Assembly (NCBI GenBank): GCA_016946835.1
Contig: JACVTC010000035.1
Location: forward strand, 1,392,501 to 1,424,244
Reading direction: 5' to 3'
Origin: Neocallimastix lanati (nom. inval.)
Taxonomy: Eukaryota > Neocallimastigomycota > Neocallimastigomycetes > Neocallimastigales > Neocallimastigaceae
DNA length: 31,744 nt
Part shown: positions 22,801 to 31,655 of the stretch, one piece after another
How positions within the stretch are numbered: the first letter of the stretch is position 1
How the letters are laid out: each line of letters begins with the position of its first letter
Position numbers and translations under genes: made by a program
Notes under the pieces: model-generated
Seen by the model: only the letters and a program-made list of their open reading frames with translations
Database searches by the model: none
What the model was told of the DNA's origin: nothing

Positions 22801-25424
22801 TCTTCTTCAACGAATTCTACATCGTTAGTATAATGTATTTTATTATTTTCAATATCCATGATAATATATGAATATTTTTTATCATCAAATCCCAAGAATA
22901 CGCCCTTCTTAGCATTTGGTAAAAATTTTGATTTGTGTTGTGTATCATCCCTGTAATAACACACACAACCAAAGGTTTTTAAATGTTTTAACTCTACCTT
23001 TTTGTTGTAAAATACTTCATTGGGTATTAAAAATTTATTTCCTGAATGGGGAATTAAGTTATATATGTAGCATGCCTGTTTTATGGCGAAATTCCAAAAG
23101 TTTTCTGATAATTCTGCCCAATATAGAAGAGTTTTAGCTGAATTTCTAAGAGTTCTGTTTATTCTTTCAGCTTTTCCATTAACTTCAGGGCAACCTGGAG
23201 GAGAATAGGTTTTTTCTATTCCATTTTCTTTACAGTATTTATTAACTGTTTTATTTTTAAATTCCTTTCCTCCATCTGATTTAAATATTTTAATATTATA
23301 TTCTTCAAATTGGTTATTTAAGTACTTGAAGAATTCCACAATTAATTCGGGGGCTTCGGCTTTAGATTTTAAAGTATATATCCATACTTTTCTTGAGAAT
23401 TCATCCATGAATGTAATAAAGTATTTTTTATTATTGATAGATGAATTGTATGGGCCTGAAATGTCTGAATGTATTATTTCTAATATTTTCGTAGCTTTTG
23501 GTGTTTTTCCTCCGTGTGATTTCCTTGACATTTTAGCTACTTTACATTCTATGCATTTAGGAGTTTTTATTTGGTGTAAACTTAGATATTTGTTTATGTT
23601 TTCTAGGTAATAATGACCTAGTCTTCTATGCCAAATTTCAAGGCTTTTTTCATCAACTTCGTTTAAAGCCATAATATTTTTATCCTTTTCTTCAAAGTTT
23701 TTATTAATCTTGTAAGTATTTACTAAGAATTGATTATCATTTGTAGAATAATAAGTTCCTATATATACATTATTTGGACCCCATAAGTTAAATCTACCAC
23801 GTGTATAATCATCAGTGTCAATAATGACTCTATATCCTATTTTGGCCAGTTCTATTCCACTAATAAGATTTTTAGTTGCAGATTTTGAATATAATACCTT
23901 GTCTAGTCGTAAATATATTCCATTAATGTAACATTCGTAAGTACCATATCCTTCGAAGCTACACATTGTCCCATTGGCACATCTTAACTTTATTTTGCAG
24001 TGAATAAAATTATTTAGCAAATTAAAATCATTAGTTATATGTTCTCCAGCACCAGTATCATATAACCATTCACTAGTCTTATCATTTTCTTCATAATAAT
24101 TGATGTTGTTTACATATAATTCCTCTTTTTTATTAGGAATTGTTATCTCCTTTGGAATAATAGAACTATCATTCACGTATTCAATTAATCCAGAAAATTT
24201 AACCTTATTGTTAATGTTTATTTCTTCTTGTTTTTCTATCAGTGCCCTTGCGTCTTCAAAATCAAAATTATCGTCATAACTACTGGCACTGTCTGGATCA
24301 GAAATTTTACTTATTAAATGTAAAGACTTCTTTGGATGATCATTTAATGTGGTCTTTACTTGAAGCTTTTCTTGCCTCCCTTTATTATGATTTGACTTCG
24401 TCTTCATATTATATATGCAGTTTCTGGTAGAGTGTCCTTTAACTTCACAAATGTGACAATATGATTTATTATTATTGTCTTTGTTACTATTATCTTTATT
24501 ATTATTGTTATATTGGTTACCATTTTGCTTTCCTCTTTTCTTAGAGTTAGAGCTTTTGTTATTATGGTTGTTGTGTTCACTTTTCTTTGAGGAATTACTA
24601 GTTCTTCTTCCTCTACTGATAAAATCTAGGTCCATTGGATCATCTTTTTCAATGGTTTTGTTATCTTCCCAATTTTCTAGGTAAGATTTTGCATAAATAA
24701 AACTTTTGAGATTATTAATATATACATTAGGGTCACTATTCAAATTAATTTGAATGATATTTTTATAATCATCCGGTAGTACGTTATAGAGATATTTTAA
24801 TTTTTCCTTATCAGTGATCTCCACATGTTGTTCTTCCATATCATCGAAAGTTTCTTTCATAAGTTCTAGCTTTTCGATGATTTGATTTCTATCTCTGGCT
24901 TTAATACTTCTTAACCTTTTAAGCCAGTATTCCATATCAGCATTTGAATTTCCATATTTTGATTTGAGTCTTTCCATTATACGGAAACCATTATTAAGTC
25001 TGCTGATTTCTCTTAAAACAGAATCATCGACATTCTTACTGATCATGAGTATCATGTCAGCATCGATCCTTTCTGCTTCCTCAACTAATCTGATATGATT
25101 AAGAGGATTACCAAAAAAGTTAGTTAGCTGAGTATTGATATCAACGTCATTGTTTCGATTAATCTCAGCATTATTGTTTCGAATAGGTGCGGCAGGAGCT
25201 TGCGGCAACATTTTGGTAATTAATTTAGTAATTACCTTGTTGATAACATCGTTGACATTGGGGTTGTAATCAAAACCTACATCATTAAGTTTTCCAATGA
25301 CGTCGACTTCCATGAATTCCTTAATACCTTGACGTTTAGCGGCATTGTCAATAAGGAATTTCCACTCATTAAAGTTGGATTTTCCATGGAGGCGTTGGTC
25401 CTTAGCTAAGTTAAAGTCTTGCAT
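19809..25424 (-). CDS. Copia gag-pol polyprotein (Gag, protease, integrase, RT, RNase H)
   Basis: 1871 codons in one frame, so Gag and Pol are made without a frameshift. Residues 1-270 are a copia-type Gag (HGKSNFNEWKFLI near the start). A CCHC zinc knuckle lies at C323, C326, H331, C336. The protease active site is D456-T457-G458. Integrase has the zinc-binding H599, H604, C624, C627 and catalytic D654, D717, E753 (35-residue last spacing). Reverse transcriptase has D1482 and Y1566-V-D-D1569, with ALYGLKQSGRQWYN between. RNase H has D1726, E1767/E1769 and D1802. Residues about 880-1355, between integrase and RT, are a highly Asn/Lys-rich, probably disordered linker with a tandem NEDNNI repeat near 910-926. 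That makes the protein longer than most copia polyproteins (about 1300-1500). All catalytic residues are present. The ATG at 25424 lies 75 bases inside the LTR, a normal leader position. Confidence 0.97.
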   Translation of the reverse strand: MQDFNLAKDQRLHGKSNFNEWKFLIDNAAKRQGIKEFMEVDVIGKLNDVGFDYNPNVNDVINKVITKLITKMLPQAPAAPIRNNNAEINRNNDVDINTQLTNFFGNPLNHIRLVEEAERIDADMILMISKNVDDSVLREISRLNNGFRIMERLKSKYGNSNADMEYWLKRLRSIKARDRNQIIEKLELMKETFDDMEEQHVEITDKEKLKYLYNVLPDDYKNIIQINLNSDPNVYINNLKSFIYAKSYLENWEDNKTIEKDDPMDLDFISRGRRTSNSSKKSEHNNHNNKSSNSKKRGKQNGNQYNNNNKDNSNKDNNNKSYCHICEVKGHSTRNCIYNMKTKSNHNKGRQEKLQVKTTLNDHPKKSLHLISKISDPDSASSYDDNFDFEDARALIEKQEEININNKVKFSGLIEYVNDSSIIPKEITIPNKKEELYVNNINYYEENDKTSEWLYDTGAGEHITNDFNLLNNFIHCKIKLRCANGTMCSFEGYGTYECYINGIYLRLDKVLYSKSATKNLISGIELAKIGYRVIIDTDDYTRGRFNLWGPNNVYIGTYYSTNDNQFLVNTYKINKNFEEKDKNIMALNEVDEKSLEIWHRRLGHYYLENINKYLSLHQIKTPKCIECKVAKMSRKSHGGKTPKATKILEIIHSDISGPYNSSINNKKYFITFMDEFSRKVWIYTLKSKAEAPELIVEFFKYLNNQFEEYNIKIFKSDGGKEFKNKTVNKYCKENGIEKTYSPPGCPEVNGKAERINRTLRNSAKTLLYWAELSENFWNFAIKQACYIYNLIPHSGNKFLIPNEVFYNKKVELKHLKTFGCVCYYRDDTQHKSKFLPNAKKGVFLGFDDKKYSYIIMDIENNKIHYTNDVEFVEEEPSKHKYETSNYKDSYFSFMKDNNRKDMNPEDNIINEDNNINEDNNINEDNNMNNENNFNGRNILNEENILNENINNERTTNTEHKSNYIKNKHVNNISLNEENQEFDNKDINQKNNHNLNKDVEINSKINPEIKNKNNCKFKLKFNFNNVDKNNSENNYLNEINRNLEIINKNYNKKFRNNIKNTNFNSNIIEKYKPEDPAYAASTSSRNKGKEKITEFENFDKNKIFLNNEKSSQNLQNFTINNNNMKKNFNNKNFSKNDENFQENLLAEAKSHSYHIKKSSNNSIITYDNNNDSHKSINNSNKSMNIKNLPKNDQNFINKNFLSKNNKLIQQNSKSSDSMKKNYNFSTPTIDINNIPSDNKNTVMENLKNITLPYNINQNLPLITDSSTNQISQKTDEISPTNNNEINNKFNNNNIVYKENYAHKSLIDASSVIDFNKDEIMDDIVANTEYGNIHKRPLSPKYKETAPTNISSRRKLDQINDIIIASIFCHIPNTYEEAINSEDKNNWIEAINDELNNLYSNNIMTFVKNVPKNKNIITTKWVFNTKRDSNNNIYKYKARLVARGFKQKWGIDYELTYSPTLNIDGLKLIFAISAALKWNIFQLDIKAAYLNAPLDKDIYTTIPKGDTRFGRGYWKLNKALYGLKQSGRQWYNTIRKFLIKNEFIQIKSEQCIFKFTKNNITKCIIGLYVDDMVIAGENKYIKQIINKIKSKFKISKCDPIEYILGIEVKKENNSYIISQKNFINNMLYKFNIDNTKKRKTPCTGDNKISENNKPFDKTIYKSAIGSLIYLSKCTRPDIAFAVNKASRKCENPTISDWNKIINILKYINSTKEFKIEYNGKGELVAYTDSDFAGCLEDRKSTSGGIILMGTSPICWLSKKQTSVATSTAEAEYISTSENIKKILWIRNIIKEILNKWITVKIYTDNQASKKIMENGEINTKLKHISVRYHFNRDNIAKKKVKLEYIDTENMLADILTKDSNGPKIQKFTNNIFI

Positions 25425-25485
25425 GATTTCGGAGCGGTGAAGCGAATTAATTAAGTACTTTTAATAATAAATAATATGAGTCAAC

Positions 25486-25499
25486 TGAGACTCTTAATC
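25486..25499 (-). promoter_or_regulatory. Primer-binding site matching tRNA-Lys(CUU) anticodon arm
   Basis: The plus strand TGAGACTCTTAATC, which is the sequence a primer RNA would carry, directly abuts the 5' LTR. It equals the 5' anticodon-stem strand (TGAGA), the whole anticodon loop (CTCTTAA, anticodon CTT) and the first two bases of the 3' strand of eukaryotic lysine tRNA. It does not resemble a tRNA 3' CCA end. The primer would therefore end near tRNA position 39-40, as in Drosophila copia, which uses a cleaved half of initiator methionine tRNA. The tRNA comparison is from memory of animal and yeast tRNA-Lys. Confidence 0.7.
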
Positions 25500-25819
25500 T
25501 GTTAGCTTTATTAAATTTAGATCTATAATAATATTCCTTATGGAATATGGTATACAAGGGAAATAAGTGTATGATCTATCTTTCAGCTTTAAATAAGTAA
25601 TAAAGTCACATGTTACAACATGCGTTTTCCATAACATAAAATAAATTAAAAATTAATTAAATAAATATTAAAAGATAATTAACATAGATTTATACAAGAC
25701 GATAGATCATAATACATTTAAGTAATCATTAAATATAAATAAATAAATACACATAAATATAAATAAATACTATAAATAAATAAATTAAATATATAGTTAA
25801 ATTATGAGTGCAGTCAACA
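25500..25819 (-). repeat. 5' LTR of the copia element
   Basis: 320 bases, the same as the other LTR by eye. It carries the element promoter. TATA-like words occur in the transcription direction, but the general AT-richness prevents a firm call. Confidence 0.97.

Positions 25820-25889
<70 letters not shown>
25820..25889. repeat. (ATT)n microsatellite, right part, with target-site duplication
   Basis: Pure ATT/TTA triplets resume directly after the LTR. The first five bases (ATTAT) repeat those left of the element. The array runs straight into the frame at 25890. Confidence 0.95.
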
Positions 25890-25890
<1 letters not shown>

Positions 25891-26188
25891 AGGATATTGA
25901 AATTCTTTATGAAATATTTTATATTATTTCTAAATATTGTCCAATATCTAATAGTAATGTAGACACTGTTATCACAGATATGAATAATATATGAATAATA
26001 TAGAACTAAGTTCTGATTCTGATAGTAGTAACGAAGTATATAATATTAATAATATTAACAATAGAAATAATATTGTTAATAATAGTAGAAATAGTGATAG
26101 TGAAAATAGGAATATTAAAATTAGTGATAATGAAAATTATAATATCGTTACTTCTAATTTAGTGAATAGTTCAATTGGTAAAAATTGA
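25890..26188 (+). pseudogene. Broken Asn/Ser-rich reading frame
   Basis: Two adjacent plus-strand frames look like one coding sequence. The first (25890-25994) follows in frame from the TTA repeat, reads protein-like (contains ILYEIFYIISKYCPISN) and stops at TGA 25992-25994. The second (ATG 25991 to TGA 26186-26188, 65 codons) is acidic and Asn-rich (contains ELSSDSDSSNEVYNINN). The break coincides with an exact 11-base tandem duplication, ATGAATAATAT at 25980-25990 and 25991-26001, which shifts the frame. The 5' part would lie across the microsatellite and the copia insertion, but no matching upstream coding sequence is seen left of the element. Family unknown. A small independent gene starting at 25991 is the alternative. 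Confidence 0.4.
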
Positions 26189-26197
26189 CAAACGATT

Positions 26198-26240
26198 CTA
26201 TTATCTTAATTTGAAGTTATTACTTCAAAAGTGATAATAG
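26198..26240. other. Two-step hairpin after the broken frame
   Basis: CTATTATC (26198-26205) pairs with GATAATAG (26233-26240), and inside it TTTGAAGT (26210-26217) pairs with ACTTCAAA (26222-26229) around a four-base loop. It begins nine bases after the TGA at 26186-26188, so it could be a 3' untranslated hairpin. Confidence 0.45.
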
Positions 26241-26933
26241 ATGTATCAAGTTTGAATTAATATAAATTTAATATGAATGAATTTATGTTATTATTATTAA
26301 TAATTAAGTTATTATTATTCTAGCTTAACACTGAATTGTTATTAATTTTTCAAAATTATACATTTCTTTTGTGTTTAGAATTAATTTTTATTATTATATT
26401 TATTAATTTTTATTATTATTTATTAATTTTTATTATTATTTATTATTATAATATTTGGTTATTATTTTTTTTTATTACATTTCTAATAACAACGAGAAAT
26501 TAATTTTATAAAATATTTACAAGTATTTATATTTTTACAATAATTTAAAGTATTTACAATTTTTAATAATAAAATAATTAAGAATAATTATATTTATAAA
26601 AATAAACAATAAAATAAACAAATAAACAATTAATACAAGAATTATTATAAACAAAGAATTCAAAATAATAAAAAAAAGAGAAAATTGTTTACAAACTATT
26701 TACTTTTAATTAAAAAGAGAAATTAATTAACATTAATATTTCATTATTTTAAAAATTAAAATAGAATTAAAGTATAATTTCGAGTTTTAGAATTTAATTA
26801 AAATAAATCTTTTTATTATGATTTTAATTTCAAATTTTAATTTATTAATTTGTTGTTGAATAGGTTAGATATTATTCAAGCTTTCTAATAATTTTATGCT
26901 TAAGAATTCCAATCTGTATCAATTCGTCGGCCC
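26241..26933. other. Spacer that may include the gypsy 3' LTR
   Basis: AT-rich, without open frames. A 3' LTR of the gypsy element would be expected somewhere here. A TG start reading leftward from about 26920 (TGATACAG on the minus strand) is a weak candidate, but there is no second copy in the window to compare, so no boundary is claimed. Confidence 0.4.
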
Positions 26934-29087
26934 TTAAGAGATGACTTCGTCCCTTGAAGTCAAAGAATTTTCTTGAAGTACATATGGAAAAACATTTTTA
27001 ATATGAACATTTCTATTTAAGAGTTTTCCAGTAGTTGGATCTTCTAATACTAAGGTATTGAATTTTTGTTTATTAACAACTTTAAAAGGTCCGTAAAAGT
27101 AAGGATTTAATTTACTTCTTCCTATAAGTCTTATCATTACGTAATCTCCTGGTTTATATTTCTTCTTTAGTGCATTTTGAAATCCAATACGGTGTTCCCA
27201 ATATTTATTTGCATATTCTGAATATTCAGTAGCCTGTTTTACCCAATTTTGATGTCTTAAGAAACGTCGAAATATATATTCTTCTTCTGATTCATTTGGA
27301 TCTTTATAAATATCGGGGAACATGACTTCTAATGGCCAAGTGTCGTGTCTGCCATAAAGTAATTCGAAACTACTAAATTTTGTTTTTGAATTTTTAGTAG
27401 TTCTTAAGGCCCATAAAGCCGATGGAAGATATTCATCCCATTCAGACTCATTTTCTACTAATAATCTTAATAACTTCCCTATTTCTCTGTTTCGATTCTC
27501 AATCATTCCATTCGATTCAGGATGATGCGGGGAAACGTAATGAACCCATGAACCATAAAGGTCAATCATCATCTTTGTTACTTCAGAGATAAAGGAACTA
27601 CCATTGTCGGTAATTATTATTTCAGGTGGTCCATGTCTTGTAAATATTTCAACAAGAAATTTTATTACTTCTTCGGATTTCATGTTCGGGATTGCTTTAG
27701 CTTCAACCCACTTGGTAAAATAATCGACTAAGGTTATTATATAATTGTTACCATTTTTAGTAGTTGGTAACGGTCCTATTATATCGAGTCCTACTCTAGT
27801 AAATGGTTGTTCAACAGGGGTAGCATTATCTCCAGAACTTTTTGGAAATGGTTTAGGCCTGCATGTTTGACATTTGTGACAACTTTTTATCCACATTCTT
27901 ACATCATTCCAAATGCCAGGCCAATAGTAAGATTGCATAATTCTATTAGTAGTTTTCTCTGCTCCTTCATGTCCTACTAAATGGGCACGATTAATAATAT
28001 CCTTTTTGTCTTCATCTTTATAGATAACTTTTAAATAAAGATCATCTTTTTTATAATATAGAGTATTATCAACAACTTGATAATTCTTAGTGAAGTATTT
28101 TATTATACCTTCTGGTAGATCCAAATCCCTTGGATTAAAGTCGGCTAATATTGCATTAGCGCATTGAATAATTCCTTTTGAATTTTTAGAAGGTAATCTT
28201 GATAACGCATCAGCGAATACATTTTTCTTTCCTTTCTCGTAAATAAGTTCAATCTTATATTTGTTAAATTCTTCTATCCATCTTGCATGACGATTAGAAG
28301 TAGGAATGCTTTTTTTGAAAAACCCAAGTAATGGTTTATGATCCGTAATAAATTTTGTTAAATTTTTATTGCTTAATATATATTGACTAAAATATTTTAA
28401 ACTAAATATAACAGCTAATCCTTCTAAGTCCGTTACGGAGTAATTCTTTTCAGATGTAGAGAGTGTTCTACTTACGCAACAGATAGGATGTTCAAGACTA
28501 TCCTCTTCCTTCTGTAAAAGAACACCACCAATACCTTTAAGAGAAGCATCAGTACGAATGATGAATTCCTTTTTAAAATCTGGGTAACTTAATATTGGAT
28601 CATTAAGTAAACATTCTTTAATATTTTCGAAAGCTTCTTCGCATTCATTTGACCATATATATTTTGAATTCTTTTTTAATAACTTAAAAAGAGGGTCAGC
28701 AATAATTGAGAAATTTTGAATAAATTTTCTATAATAACTAACTAAACCTAAAAAAGAACGAAGTTCACTTACATCTTTAGGATTGTCCCACAAAGCAATA
28801 CTTTGTACTTTTGATGGAATTGTTTTTAATCCTTTTGATGTTAGAACATGACCTAATACTTCAACACTTTCTTGAAAGAATTTACATTTTTGTAAGTTAA
28901 GAGAAAGATTGTATTTAGAAAATATTTCAAAAGCTAACTTTAAATGTTTAAGATGTTCATCAAGAGTTCTTGAATAAATTACAATATCATCTAAGTAAAC
29001 AAATAAACATTTACCGATTAAAGGAAGTAATATTCTATTCATCTCCCGTTGGAAGGTAGCGGGAGCATTGGTAAGGCCAAATGGCAT
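26934..29087 (-). pseudogene. Gypsy pol 3' part: RT fingers/palm end, RNase H, integrase
   Basis: 717 open codons that start inside RT; the annotated Met is the internal Met of MPFGLTNAPATFQREM. RT catalytic YLDD is at 31-34. The RNase H acidic residues are D180, E222 and D249. The integrase zinc site is H369, H373, C403, C406 and the catalytic triad is D435, D494, E530 with 35 residues between the last two. A GPF-type C-terminal module follows (GDYVMIRL at 647-654, YGPFKV at 665-670). There is no chromodomain after it: the frame stops at 717. The 5' third of RT is in another frame at 29092-29592, separated by one net base at a TTTT run (29094-29097, A on the plus strand). This part alone would encode intact RNase H and integrase. 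Confidence 0.92.
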
Positions 29088-29091
29088 TACT

Positions 29092-29592
29092 TTAAAATTG
29101 TAATTGCCCGAATTTTGTGGTAAATGCTGTTTTCTCTATATCTTCTGGATTCATTGGAATTTGATGATATCCAGAATATAAGTCTAATGCGGAGAATACC
29201 GTCGCACCATTTACTGAATAAATTAGTTCATCTATAAATGGTAGTGCGTAAGAATCTTTTATAGTAATTTCATTTAATTTGCGATAATCAATACACATTC
29301 TCCATTTCCCATTTTTCTTTTGAACTAATAGAACAGGAAAAGACCATGGAGAATGTGAAGGAACTATAAGTCCTTTTTCTAATAGTTTAATTATTTCCGA
29401 TTTAAGAATATCTGCATGCTCTTTTGATAATTTGTATGGTTTTAATTTTATAGGTTTATTACTAATTGTCACAATTGAATGTGGTTCTAAATTAGCTGTA
29501 CTTAATTGTGACATTGAAGTTGCCATACAGTTTTTATACTTCTCAATTAAATTTTTAAATTCTGTCTTAAATTTTTCCGGGGACAGATTCAA
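29092..29592 (-). pseudogene. Gypsy pol: N-terminal part of reverse transcriptase
   Basis: 166 codons with the typical gypsy RT start: KPYKLSKEHADILKSEI (51-67), KKNGKWRMCIDYRKLN (92-107) and the first catalytic Asp in FSALDLYSGYHQI (D137). It ends at a stop where the conserved segment should run on into the MPFG motif, which lies in a different frame at 29087. At its other end it overlaps the protease frame by 26 bases in another phase, with the switch at a CCCC run near 29579. Both joints look like single-base frameshifts. Confidence 0.9.
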
Positions 29593-30242
29593 TAATTTTA
29601 TTTAATGTATCGATGAACTCTTGTTGTTCATCTTTTTCTATAATAATGGAATTAACAAGAGGTATTTCTGATTTACTATTAATTATATAGGTTACTTGTT
29701 TAATTCCTTTCTTAATTTTCTGGTAGACAGCATCATCATCTGGATCTATATACAAACGATACTTTTTCTGAATTCCTCTACCAAATATAATTTCAAAATA
29801 TGGATTCGTATAATTAATTACATAGAATTTTTCTGTAATAGTTAATCTATTATTTACGTTTATTTTTAATTCAATGTAACTATTTGTAGTTACTTTAGTA
29901 CCATCCACAATGGTAATATCTTCTAAATTTTCACATTGTTTAATTACTTTATGTTTTAGTTTGCCTAGACAATTTATTTGTTATAACATTAACGTTTGCC
30001 ACCGGTATCGTATAAGATTTTAAATGTTTATTATCTATTTCACCACAAATAATAGGAAGACTTGTATTAGTTAAGGAACAAAGAATTTTCTCAACTCTTG
30101 GTTTACAACCTTGTTCAAGTTCTTTTCTAATGGACGGACTTGCAGATAATAATTGAGATAAACTAATTTTTGGAAAAAGGTTATTAGCTTCTTCAGTTAT
30201 ACTAAACTTTTCATTTTCATTTAACATTTGGATATTGGTCAT
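29567..30242 (-). pseudogene. Gypsy pol: broken aspartic protease region
   Basis: Two frames, 30242-29949 (97 codons, contains KISLSQLLSASPSIRKELEQGC, a conserved pre-protease segment in fungal gypsy elements) and 29908-29567 (113 codons, contains FEIIFGRGIQKKYRLYIDPDD, the C-terminal half of the protease). The catalytic Asp-Thr-Gly is not in either frame. Its codons GATACCGGT are present at 30009-30001 on the minus strand in a shifted phase, and the VNVI that normally follows is back in the first frame. A pair of compensating small indels around the active site explains this, and another break lies at 29909-29948. The protease is therefore non-functional as it stands. Confidence 0.8.
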
Positions 30243-31655
30243 TTTCTTTTCTTAATAGTTTTTGGTTTTTCTGATTCTTTTTCATTATTACTTTCAATAT
30301 ATGAGGCTCCATTAATCTCATTTTCATTGCTATTTTCTTCTTCATTAACTTCCATCACTATCATCACTAGTATTTGGTTCATTTCTTCAGAATTGCTAAG
30401 CTTTCTTCTTCTAGCATCTTAATTACTTTCTTTTGTTGTTTTACTAATTTTGTTTTGGGTTCACTTAATAATGAAGGCTTTACTATAGATTTGTTATTTA
30501 ATTTTCTTGTCGAAGTTTTTCTCTTTTGTACGTACCGATAAAGTTTGAAGAATTTCTTTCAATATTACTTTCTTCTTTAGTGAAATTTTCTTTGTCATTT
30601 TCACTTCTTTCGAAATTATTTTCATTTTCATTTTCATTTTCATTTTCATTTGCAATTTAATTGTCCTGGGAGATTGCGTACTCCCGATTATTAATTTAAA
30701 TGGCTTTCGTCGTTTTCAGGGCAATCATTCATTTTGTGACCAATTCGTTACATTGTACAACAAAATTTATTTTTAATTGTTCTAATTTTTTTGTAATGTC
30801 ATCTAAATTTCTATTGTTGATTGAGGGTACCTTAAAGTGTTCATTCTATGTTCAATTCCTTTGTTTATTTCTTCTCTTGATTGCATTTTATACCTATATT
30901 TCTTATATTGTTATTATAGTTATCATTATGTTATTTTTATTATCGTAACGATTATAATTATTATTATTGTTGTTATATTGCTTATTATTCGATCTGGAAT
31001 TTGAAGTTGAAAAATAATCATTTCTATAATTATAATTGTTATAATTATTATTATAATTTTTAGATTCATTGAAATCTTTATTTCTTTCTTGTTAACTCCG
31101 TGTAATTTTTATATTTATTTTTATTTTCTTCCATTAAAGCAATAATTTTTCCTTTCTTGGATGTTATTTTCATTGCATCCTGAAGTGAGGTTGGTTCCTC
31201 TTCTAATAAGGCTTCATAAATTTTACCCAATTCTTAAAAGCATTAATATAATATGAAGTGATAACTTGGTCACTAATTTCTAAATTCACTTGATTACATA
31301 GGGTATTGAATCTTACATCAAATTCAGAAATTCTTTCCCCTTTTTTAATAGTGACTGTAGATAATTCCAATAATCTGGCATTTTTAGAGGTAGAGACTCT
31401 GAAATGTCCTCTTAATTTTTATTTATAGTTTTGTAACTATCTGGTGCTTCTTGTTTAGTGAATGAATACAATGGTTCTCGCTATATCTGTAGTTAAGGAG
31501 ATTAAGTATTCAATTTTATCTTCTTCTTCTTCTATTTTATTAGCTTTACACCAGCGTTCATACGAAAAATGCCATTCCTCAAAGGAAACCTTATCCTTCC
31601 CTAATATAGGTAACCTATAAAGGTTATTGCCTTGGTTGAATTTTCCATTATTATT
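30243..31655 (-). pseudogene. Gypsy gag and gag-pol junction relic
   Basis: Gag-like peptide is found in successive frames on the minus strand. About 31654-31455 contains FEEWHFSYERWCKANKI and EEDKIEYLISL. About 31418-31225 contains GERISEFDVRFNTLCNQ. About 31240-31090 contains EALLEEEPTSLQDAM. An Asn-rich segment lies near 30945-31080. A damaged CCHC knuckle near 30721-30762 keeps the GHKMNDC half, but its first half is broken by a TAA. Basic pol-N-terminal peptide follows at 30540-30423 and an acidic Asn/Glu-rich stretch ends at a TGA near 30246. At least four frame changes are needed to connect these. The Retrotrans_gag-like part identifies it as Ty3/gypsy Gag. Confidence 0.75.

Larger units (their letters stand above)
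19469..25819 (-). mobile_element. Complete Ty1/copia LTR retrotransposon
   Basis: A 6351-bp element in minus orientation. In its own 5' to 3' order it has an LTR (25819-25500), primer-binding site (25499-25486), a single gag-pol frame (25424-19809), polypurine tract (19800-19789) and an LTR (19788-19469). Integrase precedes reverse transcriptase, which defines the copia group. The LTRs start TGTT and end AACA and appear identical base for base, and the coding frame is unbroken. Both facts indicate a recent insertion that may still be mobile. It landed in an (ATT)n microsatellite between the membrane-protein gene and the broken frame at 25890. Confidence 0.97.

Noticed and set aside
20047-24684. 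Plus-strand frames antisense to the copia gag-pol
   Set aside because: Shadows of the intact minus-strand polyprotein.
26900-26933. Possible polypurine tract and LTR start of the gypsy element (minus-strand AAGGGCCGACGAAT then TGATACAG)
   Set aside because: Not purely purine and no second LTR in the window to confirm the boundary.
30228-30948. Plus-strand frames over the gypsy gag region
   Set aside because: Antisense shadows of gag relics; composition is that of complemented Asn/Lys codons.
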